Below are positions 1-9,600 of a stretch of DNA of 64,000 nt, piece after piece (position 1 is the first letter of the stretch; every line of letters begins with the position of its first letter). The notes beneath the pieces were generated by a model. The model saw nothing but the letters and a program-made list of their open reading frames with translations. It was not told the DNA's origin and did not search any database. The stretch covers positions 186,001 to 250,000 of the forward strand of contig NZ_JAHKQL010000008.1 of assembly GCF_018861005.1 (NCBI RefSeq). Reading direction: 5' to 3'. The translations under genes were made by a program, and so were the position numbers. The stretch comes from Polaribacter vadi (GTDB lineage Bacteria > Bacteroidota > Bacteroidia > Flavobacteriales > Flavobacteriaceae).

Positions 1-133
1 AAGGTTATTACCTATTGCAATTCAAAAATTAAACTTGCAATAATTATCTAAATTTATTTTAAACTTTCTACAACGTATTCGCTAATTTTTTGGTTATATG
101 ACATTTGACAGCTTTTTTACGTAAATGATAGGC

Positions 134-141
134 TAGTTTTG
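134..141 (+). promoter_or_regulatory. -7 box (TAGTTTTG) for the PEPCK-like gene
   Basis: TAGTTTTG fits the Bacteroidota -7 consensus TAnnTTTG and lies 37 bp before the ATG of the gene starting at 179. A TTTG at 104-107 is a possible -33 element, but the spacing of 26 bp is longer than the usual 17-23. The call rests mainly on the -7 box and its position. Confidence 0.4.
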
Positions 142-178
142 CTAAAGAAATTATTCTAATCATTTAAAGTGAAACACC

Positions 179-3100
179 ATGCAAGAAACTAGAAAAGACG
201 TTGTGCAGTTTATTAACTTACAGTTAGCTTCATTAGGTCAGCCTACTTTTAAAGACAAAAAAGGGGAATTTATAGATCCAAAATTTGAAGAATTAACTAG
301 TGGCCTAGTAAAAAGTTTACAAGAAAAATCGAGATTATTATCAAATCATCATTCTCCTGTAGATACTAGGATTCAAAGTTTTATAGATGATTATTTAAAA
401 GAAATTAAAATAGATAAACCAATTATTGTACCTAATAACACTTTAATTTTATCTAAAAAAGGACAAGCAAGAGAGGTTAGTTTACCTGTAGATGGAGATT
501 CTTTTAAAAGCGATTTAGTCACATCAAGCAGAATAAAACAAGGTATTTTAAATAATCCTTTACATGATAAAAGAACTACAAAAGGTACTTTTCATATTGT
601 AGAAGGAGATTTACCTGTGCCATTAGATAAATTTGAAGTACCAAAAATTGTATTTGCCCACTTTTTAAATGCTGCCTTTAATCCTACTGACGATTTAAAA
701 ATATTACCATTTACTGCAGATCAAGACAATAAAGCAAAGGTAATGGCTTCTATGTTATTAAGACCAATTGTATGCCCAGAGGTTAAAGGTGTAATTCCAG
801 AAAAATCTTTAGAAGTTCGCTTTTTTGTGCCTGGTAATTTAGTAAGTAATTTAGATTTTGTTGAATCTATTTTTGGTAATGCTGGCGATCCTAATTTAGC
901 TCAAAATGATGCTGCTTTAGACACAGAACATTGGACAGGACATACAGGTTGTATTGTTTTAGCTCCACAATTATTAAAACTTAAAAAGAAAGAAGTTGGT
1001 TTACCTCATTTTGATGATGCCACAGAACGTCAGAAAAAAGATGGTATGTGTTGGAAAGATGAAAACGAACTTTATAATGAAGGTGGTGCTTTTAAAATAA
1101 CATGTAGAGATGAAAGAGGAGTTGTTGTTACTTTAATTGCAGATAATTATTATGGTTATTCTAAAAAAGAAATAAAAACACAAATTAGTTATTCTGCCAA
1201 TTTATACGGCTTATTAGAAGAAGAACATGCAGGTGGTGCAATTGCTTTTGCAAGAAGAGTTATGGGTGATACTTTAGATGGTAGAGACTATTCTGAGTTT
1301 CATAATTTTGAACATACTTTTGAGGATGTAAAACGACTTTTAGGAGATACAATTGATGTACAACCAGAGAATTATGCAATCGATAAAAAATACCCAAACA
1401 TTATCTATATTCCTGAGTTTGCTTATGTAAACATCAACAAAAACAACATTACTTGGATGCATAATAGCAGAAAGCAAAAACTAACACTTTCTCCTTACAA
1501 AACCTATGTACACCCAACAGGAAACAAATTTAAACTAGAAAAACATAAAGCTGTAAATTCTTGGAGAATTATAGATACGTTTGCAGAAGGTGTATTTTGC
1601 CATAAACCTTGTACAGTTTCTGGTGGTGGAAAATCTGAAATTTCTAAATCGATGCAAAATGCAATTACTTATAGTAATTTTAACATTATAGATATAGAAG
1701 AGGATTTTAAAAAAGCAGATGAAATTATTGAATTTGTATATTCTAACCGTTGGAAAATTAAAGACCCAAATAGACCAATATCTAGATCTTTTTTAAGTGA
1801 AAAAAGAAGTTTAAGTTCTGCTGTGAAATTATTAATACCTTCAGAACATAACTCAGATGAGTTTAATGAATTCTTAAAAAACATTCCTGTTCATATTCGT
1901 TCTTTAGTGCTTTTTGTAAAAAGATTGTACAGACAGGCTCATGGATATTTAAACTGGAAAGAATATATGTCTGTAGAGATTATCAACGGAAAAAAAGGTA
2001 CTGGTTTATTACACAATAACACACCTGTTGTGGGTAGTTATGTAAGAATTGGTTTTAATGAACAAGGAAATTGGATGTTAAATAAATTACGTTCAGATTT
2101 TTCTCCTTGCGAAAAAATTCAAACAGAAGATGATATTACTGCTTCTATTACTTTACCTAGAGAATCTTTAAAAAATCTAAATCCTGAGTTTACAAACAAA
2201 AGTTTAAAAATAGTGGCTAATTGTGAGGCTCATTTATTTCAAAGACCAGATGAGGCTGTTGTTAGAGGTTATGATAAAGGTGCTGAGTTAGATTTGGTAA
2301 CAGAAGGTCGTTTTTTAACCAATTACGAATTATTAAAAAAAGCAGATGCTATTGTGTTGTATGAAGATACCATCAACTTTGATAAATACACAAAACCTGT
2401 ACAAGATTTTATAGAAAGTATTGCTAAAAGCGATAAAGAAGAAGAATATTTTGCTGTTCCTTCTCATACTAGATTAGTTAATGGAGAACCTACCAAAAAC
2501 CCTCGTTATTTAGAGCCTAATAAATTTATAGAAGAAACAGAAGCAAGTTATTTAGCAGATATTGGTATTAGATTAGTAAGAAAAATAGAAAAAAATGAGC
2601 CTTTAAATCACGTTGTAAATGCTGTTTTACCTGGTAGAAGAAATAACCCAGTAGACAAAGCAAATGGTATTAGACCATTAGCGGTTTACAACCCAATTCA
2701 TTACCAAGAAACACCTGAATTATTTATGGACTTTATTTGTAGTTTAACAGGTAAATCGCCTTCTACTACAGGTGCAGGTTCTGAAGGGGCTTTAACAAAA
2801 GCACCTTTTAATATGCTAACACCAACAACAGATTTAAACAACGCTTTATTATCGCATATTTTAACAGAATCTAATGGTTTTAGTACTGCTGCTGGATATG
2901 TAGGTGCAGAAAATAAAATAGACCATGATATAAGTTTATTAATTCCTGAAATTTGGGCAAGATTAGAACCCGTTGACAGAAGTCCAGATAACCTAATTGA
3001 AAACGGATCTTTAGAAAAATTAGAAGATTTTGAATATGAAGGAGAACAAATTTTAGCAAGTAGATTAGGTTATAGAATTACTAAAAAATTCTCTTACAGA

Positions 3101-3622
3101 TGCTTAAACCGTATTTTTGATGAACCAACTGCTGTTTTTAGTGAGCGAATGTTAAAACCAGAGTTACAAGGTTTAGAAGATTATGTAGATGGTATTAAGA
3201 ATATTTGTGAAGCTCAACAAAAAGTAGCTTTAAATTATTTTGAAGATGGTAGTGTTGTAGATGCAATACCTCCTTTACAAATTTTACTACACATAATGGC
3301 TTATGGCAATTATGAAGGTAAAGAAATCAGCGACCCAGAATTACGTAAATATTTTGATAGAGATTATGTAATTAATAGTGATTGGTATAAAGAACGATTA
3401 AAATTAAAACAAGAAAAAGATATTGTTTTTTACAAAAATCAAATCGACTATTTAGAGGCTTTTATATCTAATTTAGATAATAAAGATTTAGTAGCAGAAA
3501 TGAGTATTCATAAACGATTAGAAAAAGTACAAGAGCTACATAAACAATCTAAATCTAAGTTTTATTTAGAAAGTTTAAAAGGTACAATTGGAGCAGATCC
3601 TTTGTGCAAAAAGAAAAAGTAA
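179..3622 (+). CDS. Probable PPi-type phosphoenolpyruvate carboxykinase
   Basis: Very large (1147 residues) soluble protein with no signal peptide or membrane segment. Its length and remembered segments (TGHTGCIVLAP, DGMCW, FFVPGNLVSNLDF, EEEHAGGA) match the roughly 1100-1150-residue PPi-type PEP carboxykinases described in Entamoeba and Propionibacterium. These interconvert PEP, CO2 and phosphate with oxaloacetate and pyrophosphate. A glycine-rich, P-loop-like stretch SGGGKSE at residues 481-487 is the likely counterpart of the kinase-1a loop of ATP- and GTP-PEPCK. The role would be anaplerosis or gluconeogenesis. The gene is monocistronic, with a -7 box upstream and a strong terminator just after the stop. 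Family assignment is from memory of conserved segments and length, not from a search. The alternative name would be a conserved hypothetical protein. Confidence 0.7.
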   Translation: MQETRKDVVQFINLQLASLGQPTFKDKKGEFIDPKFEELTSGLVKSLQEKSRLLSNHHSPVDTRIQSFIDDYLKEIKIDKPIIVPNNTLILSKKGQAREVSLPVDGDSFKSDLVTSSRIKQGILNNPLHDKRTTKGTFHIVEGDLPVPLDKFEVPKIVFAHFLNAAFNPTDDLKILPFTADQDNKAKVMASMLLRPIVCPEVKGVIPEKSLEVRFFVPGNLVSNLDFVESIFGNAGDPNLAQNDAALDTEHWTGHTGCIVLAPQLLKLKKKEVGLPHFDDATERQKKDGMCWKDENELYNEGGAFKITCRDERGVVVTLIADNYYGYSKKEIKTQISYSANLYGLLEEEHAGGAIAFARRVMGDTLDGRDYSEFHNFEHTFEDVKRLLGDTIDVQPENYAIDKKYPNIIYIPEFAYVNINKNNITWMHNSRKQKLTLSPYKTYVHPTGNKFKLEKHKAVNSWRIIDTFAEGVFCHKPCTVSGGGKSEISKSMQNAITYSNFNIIDIEEDFKKADEIIEFVYSNRWKIKDPNRPISRSFLSEKRSLSSAVKLLIPSEHNSDEFNEFLKNIPVHIRSLVLFVKRLYRQAHGYLNWKEYMSVEIINGKKGTGLLHNNTPVVGSYVRIGFNEQGNWMLNKLRSDFSPCEKIQTEDDITASITLPRESLKNLNPEFTNKSLKIVANCEAHLFQRPDEAVVRGYDKGAELDLVTEGRFLTNYELLKKADAIVLYEDTINFDKYTKPVQDFIESIAKSDKEEEYFAVPSHTRLVNGEPTKNPRYLEPNKFIEETEASYLADIGIRLVRKIEKNEPLNHVVNAVLPGRRNNPVDKANGIRPLAVYNPIHYQETPELFMDFICSLTGKSPSTTGAGSEGALTKAPFNMLTPTTDLNNALLSHILTESNGFSTAAGYVGAENKIDHDISLLIPEIWARLEPVDRSPDNLIENGSLEKLEDFEYEGEQILASRLGYRITKKFSYRCLNRIFDEPTAVFSERMLKPELQGLEDYVDGIKNICEAQQKVALNYFEDGSVVDAIPPLQILLHIMAYGNYEGKEISDPELRKYFDRDYVINSDWYKERLKLKQEKDIVFYKNQIDYLEAFISNLDNKDLVAEMSIHKRLEKVQELHKQSKSKFYLESLKGTIGADPLCKKKK

Positions 3623-3632
3623 TTTAATTTTC

Positions 3633-3673
3633 TCCTACAAGGTTCATCTAAAAACCTTGTAGGATTTTTTTTT
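3633..3673 (+). terminator. Intrinsic terminator of the PEPCK-like gene
   Basis: A perfect 12-bp inverted repeat, TCCTACAAGGTT (3633-3644) and AACCTTGTAGGA (3653-3664), with an 8-nt loop is followed by nine T residues. It begins 11 bp after the stop codon at 3622. The T-run is only on the plus side, so it acts chiefly on the plus-strand gene. It also overlaps the stop of the convergent lipoprotein gene. Confidence 0.92.
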
Positions 3674-4541
3674 AATACGATAAATTTAACTGACCTTCAG
3701 TAATCGAAAAAACTTCGGTAGAGGATGTAGAACTTGCAGTAAACTCAAAAGTTGCAACAATATCATTAGTTGTAGTATTATGACTTAGAATTGTAATTTT
3801 TCCATCAGCTTCATAAGTTAAACCATTTACAGTGTATTGAGCTGTAGGATAAGTTTGAGCTGCAAAACTACCAAAATTATATTCACCAACTAGAACATTG
3901 TAAGGTACAGTAATACTAATAGTTTCTGTAGCACTTTTATTGGCATCTATAGTAATTAATTTATTATTACCAATAGTAACCAAATTACCAAAAAGACTTA
4001 TTTCATCATATTCAACACCATTAATTTTTGCAGTAAAACTCTCATTACCAATTGGAAAATCGCCTTTTGGCACCTCATTAAAACTACCACTTAAAAAAGC
4101 TTTAGAACTACCAGAAATACTATTTCTACCTATAAAATTAAAATTACCAGAAATAGTATTATATACATAATCTATATTTGTAATTTCTATGGTACCTCTA
4201 CTAGATGTTTCACTAAAAGTAGTCCAAACATCAGAAGAGTTAGCCTTATCTTCTGCGTAAGTTGCAACATTATTAAGACCTTCAAAACTAAAAACACCTA
4301 AATCGTAAGTATCAATTCTAAGAGTAAAGGATTCATTTGTGGTAGCATCTATTGCATTTACAAAAAGATATTCACCTTCTAAAGTAAAATTAACATCAGT
4401 TGTTAAAAAAGTTTCGCCATCAAATGTTGCTTGAAAATTTGCATTATTTTCATAACTAGGAAAAAATATTCCATTTTCTTCACATGAAGAAAAAATCAAT
4501 AAAAAAGATAAAAAAAGGGAAAAAGCCTTTATATACTTCAT
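3672..4541 (-). CDS. Lipoprotein, DUF6252-like
   Basis: A protein of 289 residues beginning MKYIKAFSLFLSFLLIFSSC. It has a short basic start, a hydrophobic core and a lipobox-like FSSC, so it should be a lipidated envelope protein. An ATG seven codons upstream (4562) is open, but the basic n-region begins at 4541, which is preferred. The rest is beta-rich and Thr/Ser/Asn-rich, with two similar halves carrying F-x-A-x-[FI]-[DN]-G motifs (FQATFDGETF near residue 35, FTAKINGVEY near 170). This resembles the duplicated DUF6252 lipoproteins of flavobacteria. Function is unknown. It converges on the PEPCK-like gene. Confidence 0.7.
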   Translation of the reverse strand: MKYIKAFSLFLSFLLIFSSCEENGIFFPSYENNANFQATFDGETFLTTDVNFTLEGEYLFVNAIDATTNESFTLRIDTYDLGVFSFEGLNNVATYAEDKANSSDVWTTFSETSSRGTIEITNIDYVYNTISGNFNFIGRNSISGSSKAFLSGSFNEVPKGDFPIGNESFTAKINGVEYDEISLFGNLVTIGNNKLITIDANKSATETISITVPYNVLVGEYNFGSFAAQTYPTAQYTVNGLTYEADGKITILSHNTTTNDIVATFEFTASSTSSTEVFSITEGQLNLSY

Positions 4542-4605
4542 AGCTTTAATGTTAAAAAACAAAAGTAAGGATATTAATTATTTAAATAAACTCCAAAACA
4601 AAAGT

Positions 4606-4782
4606 TTAAGAAGCTAATTCTAATAAAACTTTTGGGCATCTTTTACAGTTAACGCCTTTTTTCTTGTATTTATTGCAACATTTACTTTTCGCTTTTAAAC
4701 AATTTGACGCACAAGCACTGTTACATATTGAAGCACTCTCAATAGGAATAATCGATTTTTGTGAAGTATAAAAAACAATCAT
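4606..4782 (-). CDS. Small Cys-rich protein (58 aa)
   Basis: Reading the minus strand from the ATG at 4782 gives an open frame of 58 codons ending in TAA at 4606. It has seven cysteines, in CNSACASNC (residues 20-28), a CC pair at 35-36 and CKRC at 46-49, plus many lysines (KYKKKG). The spaced Cys pairs suggest a metal-binding or small zinc-ribbon-like protein. There is no signal peptide. I recall similar short Cys/Lys-rich proteins in flavobacteria but know no function. It stands alone between a lipoprotein and a divergent YihY gene. The ordered Cys pattern argues that this is a real gene rather than chance. Confidence 0.6.
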   Translation of the reverse strand: MIVFYTSQKSIIPIESASICNSACASNCLKAKSKCCNKYKKKGVNCKRCPKVLLELAS

Positions 4783-4882
4783 TAGTAATAATTAGACTGC
4801 AAATATAATTCTTTATTTAGAATAAATAAAAATAAAAAATCAATTTTAAATATTATTACACTTATATTTTTTGATTCTAAGT

Positions 4883-4890
4883 TAATTTTG
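4883..4890 (+). promoter_or_regulatory. -7 box (TAATTTTG) for the YihY/BrkB gene
   Basis: TAATTTTG fits TAnnTTTG and lies 63 bp before the ATG at 4954. No TTG sits at the standard distance upstream. A short AT hairpin, TTGTTTTTT / AAAAAACAA (4888-4907), overlaps its end and would be at the very start of the transcript. Confidence 0.4.
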
Positions 4891-4953
4891 TTTTTTCCAA
4901 AAAACAAGGTGTATAAAAGGTAACTCTTTTATTATTTATTAAATTAGCTTTAT

Positions 4954-5844
4954 ATGATAAAAAAAGAAGAAAAAGACACAAAATTAAAGTTTAAACTAAA
5001 TCATTTACCTCAGTTATTAATTACAAGTGTTAAATCTTGGTTTAATGATGATCCTTTTAATAAAGCTGCAATTATTGCTTATTACGCAATATTATCTTTA
5101 CCTGCACTTACCATTATAATTTTTAATTTAGTAGGTTCTGTTTGGGGAAGAGAAATTGTAGAAGGGCAAATTTTAAATGAAATATCTAACGCAATTGGTA
5201 AAGAAACAGCCCAAACAATTAAAGAAATGATGGTGAACGATGGTAATAAAAAAACCTCATTTTTTACAACAATAATTGGTATTGCTACTTTGTTATATGG
5301 TTCTACAGGTGTGTTTTTTCAACTACAAAACATTTTAGACTCTATATGGAATGCAAAACCTAGATTTGAAAATGGAGTTTTACAAACCGTTTTTGGTAGG
5401 TTAAAAAGTTTTGGTTTTATCTTAATAATTGTTTTTCTATTACTGATAAGTCTTGTTTTAACATCCTTATTAAGCACTTTTGGTGAAAACTTAAAAAATA
5501 TTATTTCTGAGAATTTAGTTAAATATCTTTTTACTTTAGATATTTTTATCTCTTTAGGTTCTATTTATTTTGTTTTTGCTGCCATGTTTAAAGTGCTACC
5601 AAATGTAAGTATCCCATGGAAAGCTGTCAGAATTGGTGCTTTACTAACGTCTATTCTATTTGTCTTGGGTAAATACTTATTAGCAATTTATTTTAGTGAG
5701 CTAGAACCAGGCTCAACTTATGGAGCAGCTGGTTCTATAATTTTAGTTATGTTATGGGTTTCTTATACTAGTTTAATCCTATTTTTTGGCGCTCATTTTA
5801 CCAGAAACTATTCGCAAAAATATCTTTTACAACAACCTGAGTAA
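4954..5844 (+). CDS. YihY/BrkB family inner-membrane protein
   Basis: A 296-residue polytopic membrane protein with about six hydrophobic segments. Family marks are the N-terminal NKAAIIAYYAILSLPAL, LYGSTGVFFQLQNILDSIWN near residue 115, and the C-terminal YGAAGSIILVMLWVSYTSLILFFGA. These are typical of YihY/BrkB proteins (formerly mis-called RNase BN). The biochemical role is not established; a transport or envelope role is usually proposed. Length is normal for the family. It converges with the DUF2892 gene, leaving only 4 bp between stops. Confidence 0.9.
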   Translation: MIKKEEKDTKLKFKLNHLPQLLITSVKSWFNDDPFNKAAIIAYYAILSLPALTIIIFNLVGSVWGREIVEGQILNEISNAIGKETAQTIKEMMVNDGNKKTSFFTTIIGIATLLYGSTGVFFQLQNILDSIWNAKPRFENGVLQTVFGRLKSFGFILIIVFLLLISLVLTSLLSTFGENLKNIISENLVKYLFTLDIFISLGSIYFVFAAMFKVLPNVSIPWKAVRIGALLTSILFVLGKYLLAIYFSELEPGSTYGAAGSIILVMLWVSYTSLILFFGAHFTRNYSQKYLLQQPE

Positions 5845-5848
5845 TAGA

Positions 5849-6034
5849 TTATTTCTTAACACCTAATTTTATTAAAATAGTTTCTAGCAAACACCATTTT
5901 GTAAATGCAGACTGTATCATATTTACACCAATAAAAACTCCAAACCACAACCAGTTTATGCTTACATAATAAGATAAGGTTACCATTAATAACACCATAA
6001 ATCCTACTATAACTCTAAAATATTTATTTAACAT
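5849..6034 (-). CDS. DUF2892 (YgaP-type) small membrane protein
   Basis: A protein of 61 residues with two hydrophobic helices (FRVIVGFMVLLMVTLSYYV and WLWFGVFIGVNMIQSAF) and the WC-L-[ET] segment typical of the DUF2892/YgaP transmembrane domain. This domain is often fused to or encoded near rhodaneses. It is the last gene of the efflux operon starting at 12174, 19 bp after the PII-like gene. Its place suggests a partner of the RND pump or of sulfur/redox handling; that is inference. Confidence 0.8.
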   Translation of the reverse strand: MLNKYFRVIVGFMVLLMVTLSYYVSINWLWFGVFIGVNMIQSAFTKWCLLETILIKLGVKK

Positions 6035-6053
6035 TTTTATCTTCTTTTTTAAT

Positions 6054-6359
6054 TTATATAAATCTTTCTATTGGTAATACAATCGCTTTTAAAGGATTGT
6101 TTGTTTTTAAATTTTTATTGAATTCTTCTATCAAAATAAACAAACCATCAATCTTATCTTTTTCTGTAAAAGAGAAAAACATTGTAGATTCATTACCACT
6201 TTTTTCGCCAGAAAACCAACTAGAAGCTTTTAATAATTGAGGTAAATTTTTATACCCATCAATATCTGAACTACTAAAATTTTCAATATTTGCTTTTTTG
6301 AAGATTTGTAAAACTTCTTTTTGAAATTCTTCTACTACTGTTACTAATACTAATTTCAT
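6054..6359 (-). CDS. PII-like (GlnB/CutA-fold) protein of the efflux operon
   Basis: A protein of 101 residues with no signal or membrane segment. It has alternating strands and helices: MKLVLVTVVEEFQKEVLQIFKKANI, then STMFFSFTEKDKIDGLFILIEEFNKN, then a hydrophobic C-terminal strand KAIVLPIERFI. This matches a ferredoxin-like PII/DUF3240-type fold, where small trimeric proteins sit beside heavy-metal or RND pumps. It lies 38 bp after the RND pump stop and before the DUF2892 gene, and is probably cotranscribed. No T-loop uridylylation tyrosine is evident, so a classical nitrogen-signalling role is unlikely. A cytosolic regulator or ligand sensor for the pump is an inference. Confidence 0.55.
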   Translation of the reverse strand: MKLVLVTVVEEFQKEVLQIFKKANIENFSSSDIDGYKNLPQLLKASSWFSGEKSGNESTMFFSFTEKDKIDGLFILIEEFNKNLKTNNPLKAIVLPIERFI

Positions 6360-6397
6360 TGTCTAAATTTTTATGTTCAATTGTATACAGTCGAGAA

Positions 6398-9300
6398 CTA
6401 TTTATAATTCTTCTTTTCTATCATGTAATATACTAATGGCACAACCAATAATGTTAACACTGTAGAAACAATGGTACCTCCCATTAATGAAATTGCCAAT
6501 CCTTGAAAAATTGGATCAAATAAAATTACAAATGCTCCAATAACAACAGTTCCTGCAGTTAATAAAATAGGTGTTGTTCTTACAGCTCCTGCTTCAATTG
6601 CAGCTTGTTTTAACGGAACACCTTCTTCTAGTCTTAAATTGATAAAATCTATCAATAAAACCGAGTTTCGTACCATAATTCCTGCTAAAGCAATCATTCC
6701 AATAAATGAAGTTGCAGTAAAGAAAGCGCCCATAATCCAGTGTCCTAAAATAATTCCTATTAATGATAATGGAATAGCAACCATCATTACAACTGGTGCT
6801 TTAAAGTTCTGAAACCAACCTACAATCAAAATATAAATCAAGATAATTGCACCCATAAACGCGATTCCTAAATCTCTAAAAACTTCTAATGTAATTTGCC
6901 ATTCTCCATCCCATTTTACAGTATAATCATCTTCATAATCTGGCTGACCTAAATACATTTCGTTTAATTTATATCCTTCAGGAAGTTCAATTTTATTCAG
7001 TTTTTCTTCCATTCCTAAAATTGCGTATGCAGGACTCTCTAATTCTCCAGCCATATCTGCCATTACATAAACAACACGTTTTTGGTTTTTTCTATAAATA
7101 CTTTTGGCAGCAATCGTTTCTTTAATTTCAACCAAATCTGCAATTGGAACTAGATTTCCCATTTTAGATTTTACTTTTAATTGAGAAATATCTGAAATGG
7201 TAGATTTTTCTTTTTCATCTAGACTCAATACCAAACCAACCTGATTTACAGCGTCTTCATCATATAAAGTTGTTATTGCTCTGTTAGATAAAGCCATGTT
7301 CATGGTATAAGCAATTTGTTGAGGCGCAACACCATACAGCATTGCTTTTTCTTTATTTATTTCAAATTGATATTCTTTTTGATCTGCTTCAACCATAAAA
7401 TCTACATCAACAACATCAACAGTATTATTTAAAATATTCTGAACATCGTTGGCAATTCTAATTTGCTCTTTATAATCTGGTCCATAAACCTCAGCAACAA
7501 TTGTAGATAAAACTGGTGGTCCTGGGGGAACTTCCACCAGCTTTACATTTGCATTGTATTTTTTTGCTATTTTCTGAATTTCTGGTCTTAATAATTTTGC
7601 AATTCCGTGACTTTGAATTTCACGTTCACCTTTATCAACTAAATTCACCTGAATATCTGCCATATTAGATCCACCACGTAAATCATAATGACGTACTAAT
7701 CCATTAAAAGTTATTGGTGCAGAAGTACCAATATAGTTTTGGTAATTTACTACTTCTGGTCTTGTAGATAAATACTGAGCAATTTCTTGTGTAACAACGC
7801 CTGTTCTTTCTAAAGTTGTTCCTTCTGGCATATCTATTACCACCTGAAACTCGTTTTTATTATCAAAAGGTAACATTTTTACAGCAACAGAATTGGTAAA
7901 AAATAACATCATCGTTGCAATTAAAACAAAGAATGTTCCTCCTAAAAACAACCATCTTTTTGTTCCATTTTCTAATAAAGGTCTTTCAAACTTATTGTAT
8001 ACTCTATAAATAAACGTTTCTTCTAACGGTTTTTCAACTTTTTCTTCTCCTCCTTTTTTATCTTTTTCTCTTAAGAAAATATATCCTAAATAAGGCGTAA
8101 TTGTTAACGCTACAAATAATGATAAAATCATTGCAATTGAAGCTCCAATTGGCATTGGCGCCATATAAGGACCCATTAAACCAGACACAAAAGCCATTGG
8201 TAAAACAGAAGCAATTACAGTAAATGTTGCTAAAATTGTTGGGTTACCAACTTCATTAATTGCATATAAAGCAGCTTGTTTAAACGGCAAGCGTTTCATT
8301 TTAAAATGTCTGTGCATATTTTCTGCAATAATAATAGAATCATCAACCACAATACCTGTAACAAAAACCAACGCAAAAAGCGTAATTCTGTTCAACGTAT
8401 AATCTAACATATAGTAACTCAACAATGTTAAAGCAAACGTAATTGGCACAGATAAAAACACTACCAATCCACCACGCCAACCCATAGCTAACATCACTAC
8501 AAGCGTTACAGCAATTATAGAACCAATAAGGTGTAATAATAATTCTGATACTTTATGAGAAGCTGTTTCTCCATAATTTCTTGTTACTTCTACATGAACA
8601 TCATCTGGTATTAAAGTAGTTCTTAAATGATCTACTTTATCTAAAACCACCTTTGCAATTTTCATTGCATCTGCTCCTTTTCTTTTAGCAACAGAAATAG
8701 TTACTGCAGGATATTCAAATTGATATTCAGACGATTTATCATTCCCTTTTCCAAAACCTAAGGACACATAATTTTGTGGAATTTCTGGTCCGTCAACAAT
8801 AGTTGCAATTTGTTTTAAATAAATTGGCAAATTCTGCTGCACACCAACTACTAAGTTTTCTACATCTGTAACAGAAGCTAAAAATTTACCGGTATTTACT
8901 AAAAATTCAGTATCATTTTTATCAAAACTACCAGAACTTAATTGTGTATTATTGGCTTTTATCATTTCTGAAACCGACAAAAAATCTAATCCGCTTGCGG
9001 CCAATTTATCTTTATCTAAAACCACTCTTAACTGACGATTTCTACCTCCTATTTTATGAGTAATAGAAACATCATTAACTTTCTTAATTTCTGTTTCTAA
9101 CTCTTGTGCCATTTGCCCAAGCTGAAAATCGTTATAATTTTCGCTCCACAAGGTTAAACCTAGCATTGGCACATCATCAATAGCACGTGTTTTAACTAAC
9201 GGAAACGTAACACCTTGGGGCATTTGATCCATGTGTTTGTTAATTTCATTATACAATTTTACAAACGAACGTTCAATATCTTCGCCCACATAAAACTGTA

Positions 9301-9592
9301 CAATTACCATTGCTTTTTCGTTCATAGCAGTGGCATACACATATTCTACACCTTTAATATTAGAAATTAATTTCTCTAAAGGTTTTACAACTCTCGTTTC
9401 TACTTCTGTAGGACTTGCACCTGGATATCCTACAAAAATATCTGCCATTGGCACATCAATTTGTGGTTCTTCTTCTCTCGGAATTAAAAACGAGCTGTAC
9501 ACACCAACAACCATAAAAACGATCATTAGCAAGACTGTCAATTTTGATCCAATAAAGACTTTTGCAATTTCACCAGCTAAACCTTCTTTCAT
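6398..9592 (-). CDS. Efflux RND transporter permease
   Basis: A 1064-residue inner-membrane proton-driven pump of the AcrB/MdtC type. Visible marks are the N-terminal TM1 followed by the PxxEEPxIDVPMADI region, the paired acidic residues of TM4 (VTGIVVDDSIIIAENMHRH, about residue 410), a long second periplasmic loop, and AGIMVRNSVLLIDF near residue 970. Both halves carry FxxLAG-type membrane blocks. Length is normal. It lies third in an operon tolC-adaptor-pump-PII-like-DUF2892. Sequence alone does not give the substrate. The upstream operator at 12224 suggests control by the Crp/Fnr protein encoded at 19749-20390 rather than by a drug-responsive repressor. Confidence 0.93.
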   Translation of the reverse strand: MKEGLAGEIAKVFIGSKLTVLLMIVFMVVGVYSSFLIPREEEPQIDVPMADIFVGYPGASPTEVETRVVKPLEKLISNIKGVEYVYATAMNEKAMVIVQFYVGEDIERSFVKLYNEINKHMDQMPQGVTFPLVKTRAIDDVPMLGLTLWSENYNDFQLGQMAQELETEIKKVNDVSITHKIGGRNRQLRVVLDKDKLAASGLDFLSVSEMIKANNTQLSSGSFDKNDTEFLVNTGKFLASVTDVENLVVGVQQNLPIYLKQIATIVDGPEIPQNYVSLGFGKGNDKSSEYQFEYPAVTISVAKRKGADAMKIAKVVLDKVDHLRTTLIPDDVHVEVTRNYGETASHKVSELLLHLIGSIIAVTLVVMLAMGWRGGLVVFLSVPITFALTLLSYYMLDYTLNRITLFALVFVTGIVVDDSIIIAENMHRHFKMKRLPFKQAALYAINEVGNPTILATFTVIASVLPMAFVSGLMGPYMAPMPIGASIAMILSLFVALTITPYLGYIFLREKDKKGGEEKVEKPLEETFIYRVYNKFERPLLENGTKRWLFLGGTFFVLIATMMLFFTNSVAVKMLPFDNKNEFQVVIDMPEGTTLERTGVVTQEIAQYLSTRPEVVNYQNYIGTSAPITFNGLVRHYDLRGGSNMADIQVNLVDKGEREIQSHGIAKLLRPEIQKIAKKYNANVKLVEVPPGPPVLSTIVAEVYGPDYKEQIRIANDVQNILNNTVDVVDVDFMVEADQKEYQFEINKEKAMLYGVAPQQIAYTMNMALSNRAITTLYDEDAVNQVGLVLSLDEKEKSTISDISQLKVKSKMGNLVPIADLVEIKETIAAKSIYRKNQKRVVYVMADMAGELESPAYAILGMEEKLNKIELPEGYKLNEMYLGQPDYEDDYTVKWDGEWQITLEVFRDLGIAFMGAIILIYILIVGWFQNFKAPVVMMVAIPLSLIGIILGHWIMGAFFTATSFIGMIALAGIMVRNSVLLIDFINLRLEEGVPLKQAAIEAGAVRTTPILLTAGTVVIGAFVILFDPIFQGLAISLMGGTIVSTVLTLLVVPLVYYMIEKKNYK

Positions 9593-9600
9593 ATTATTAA

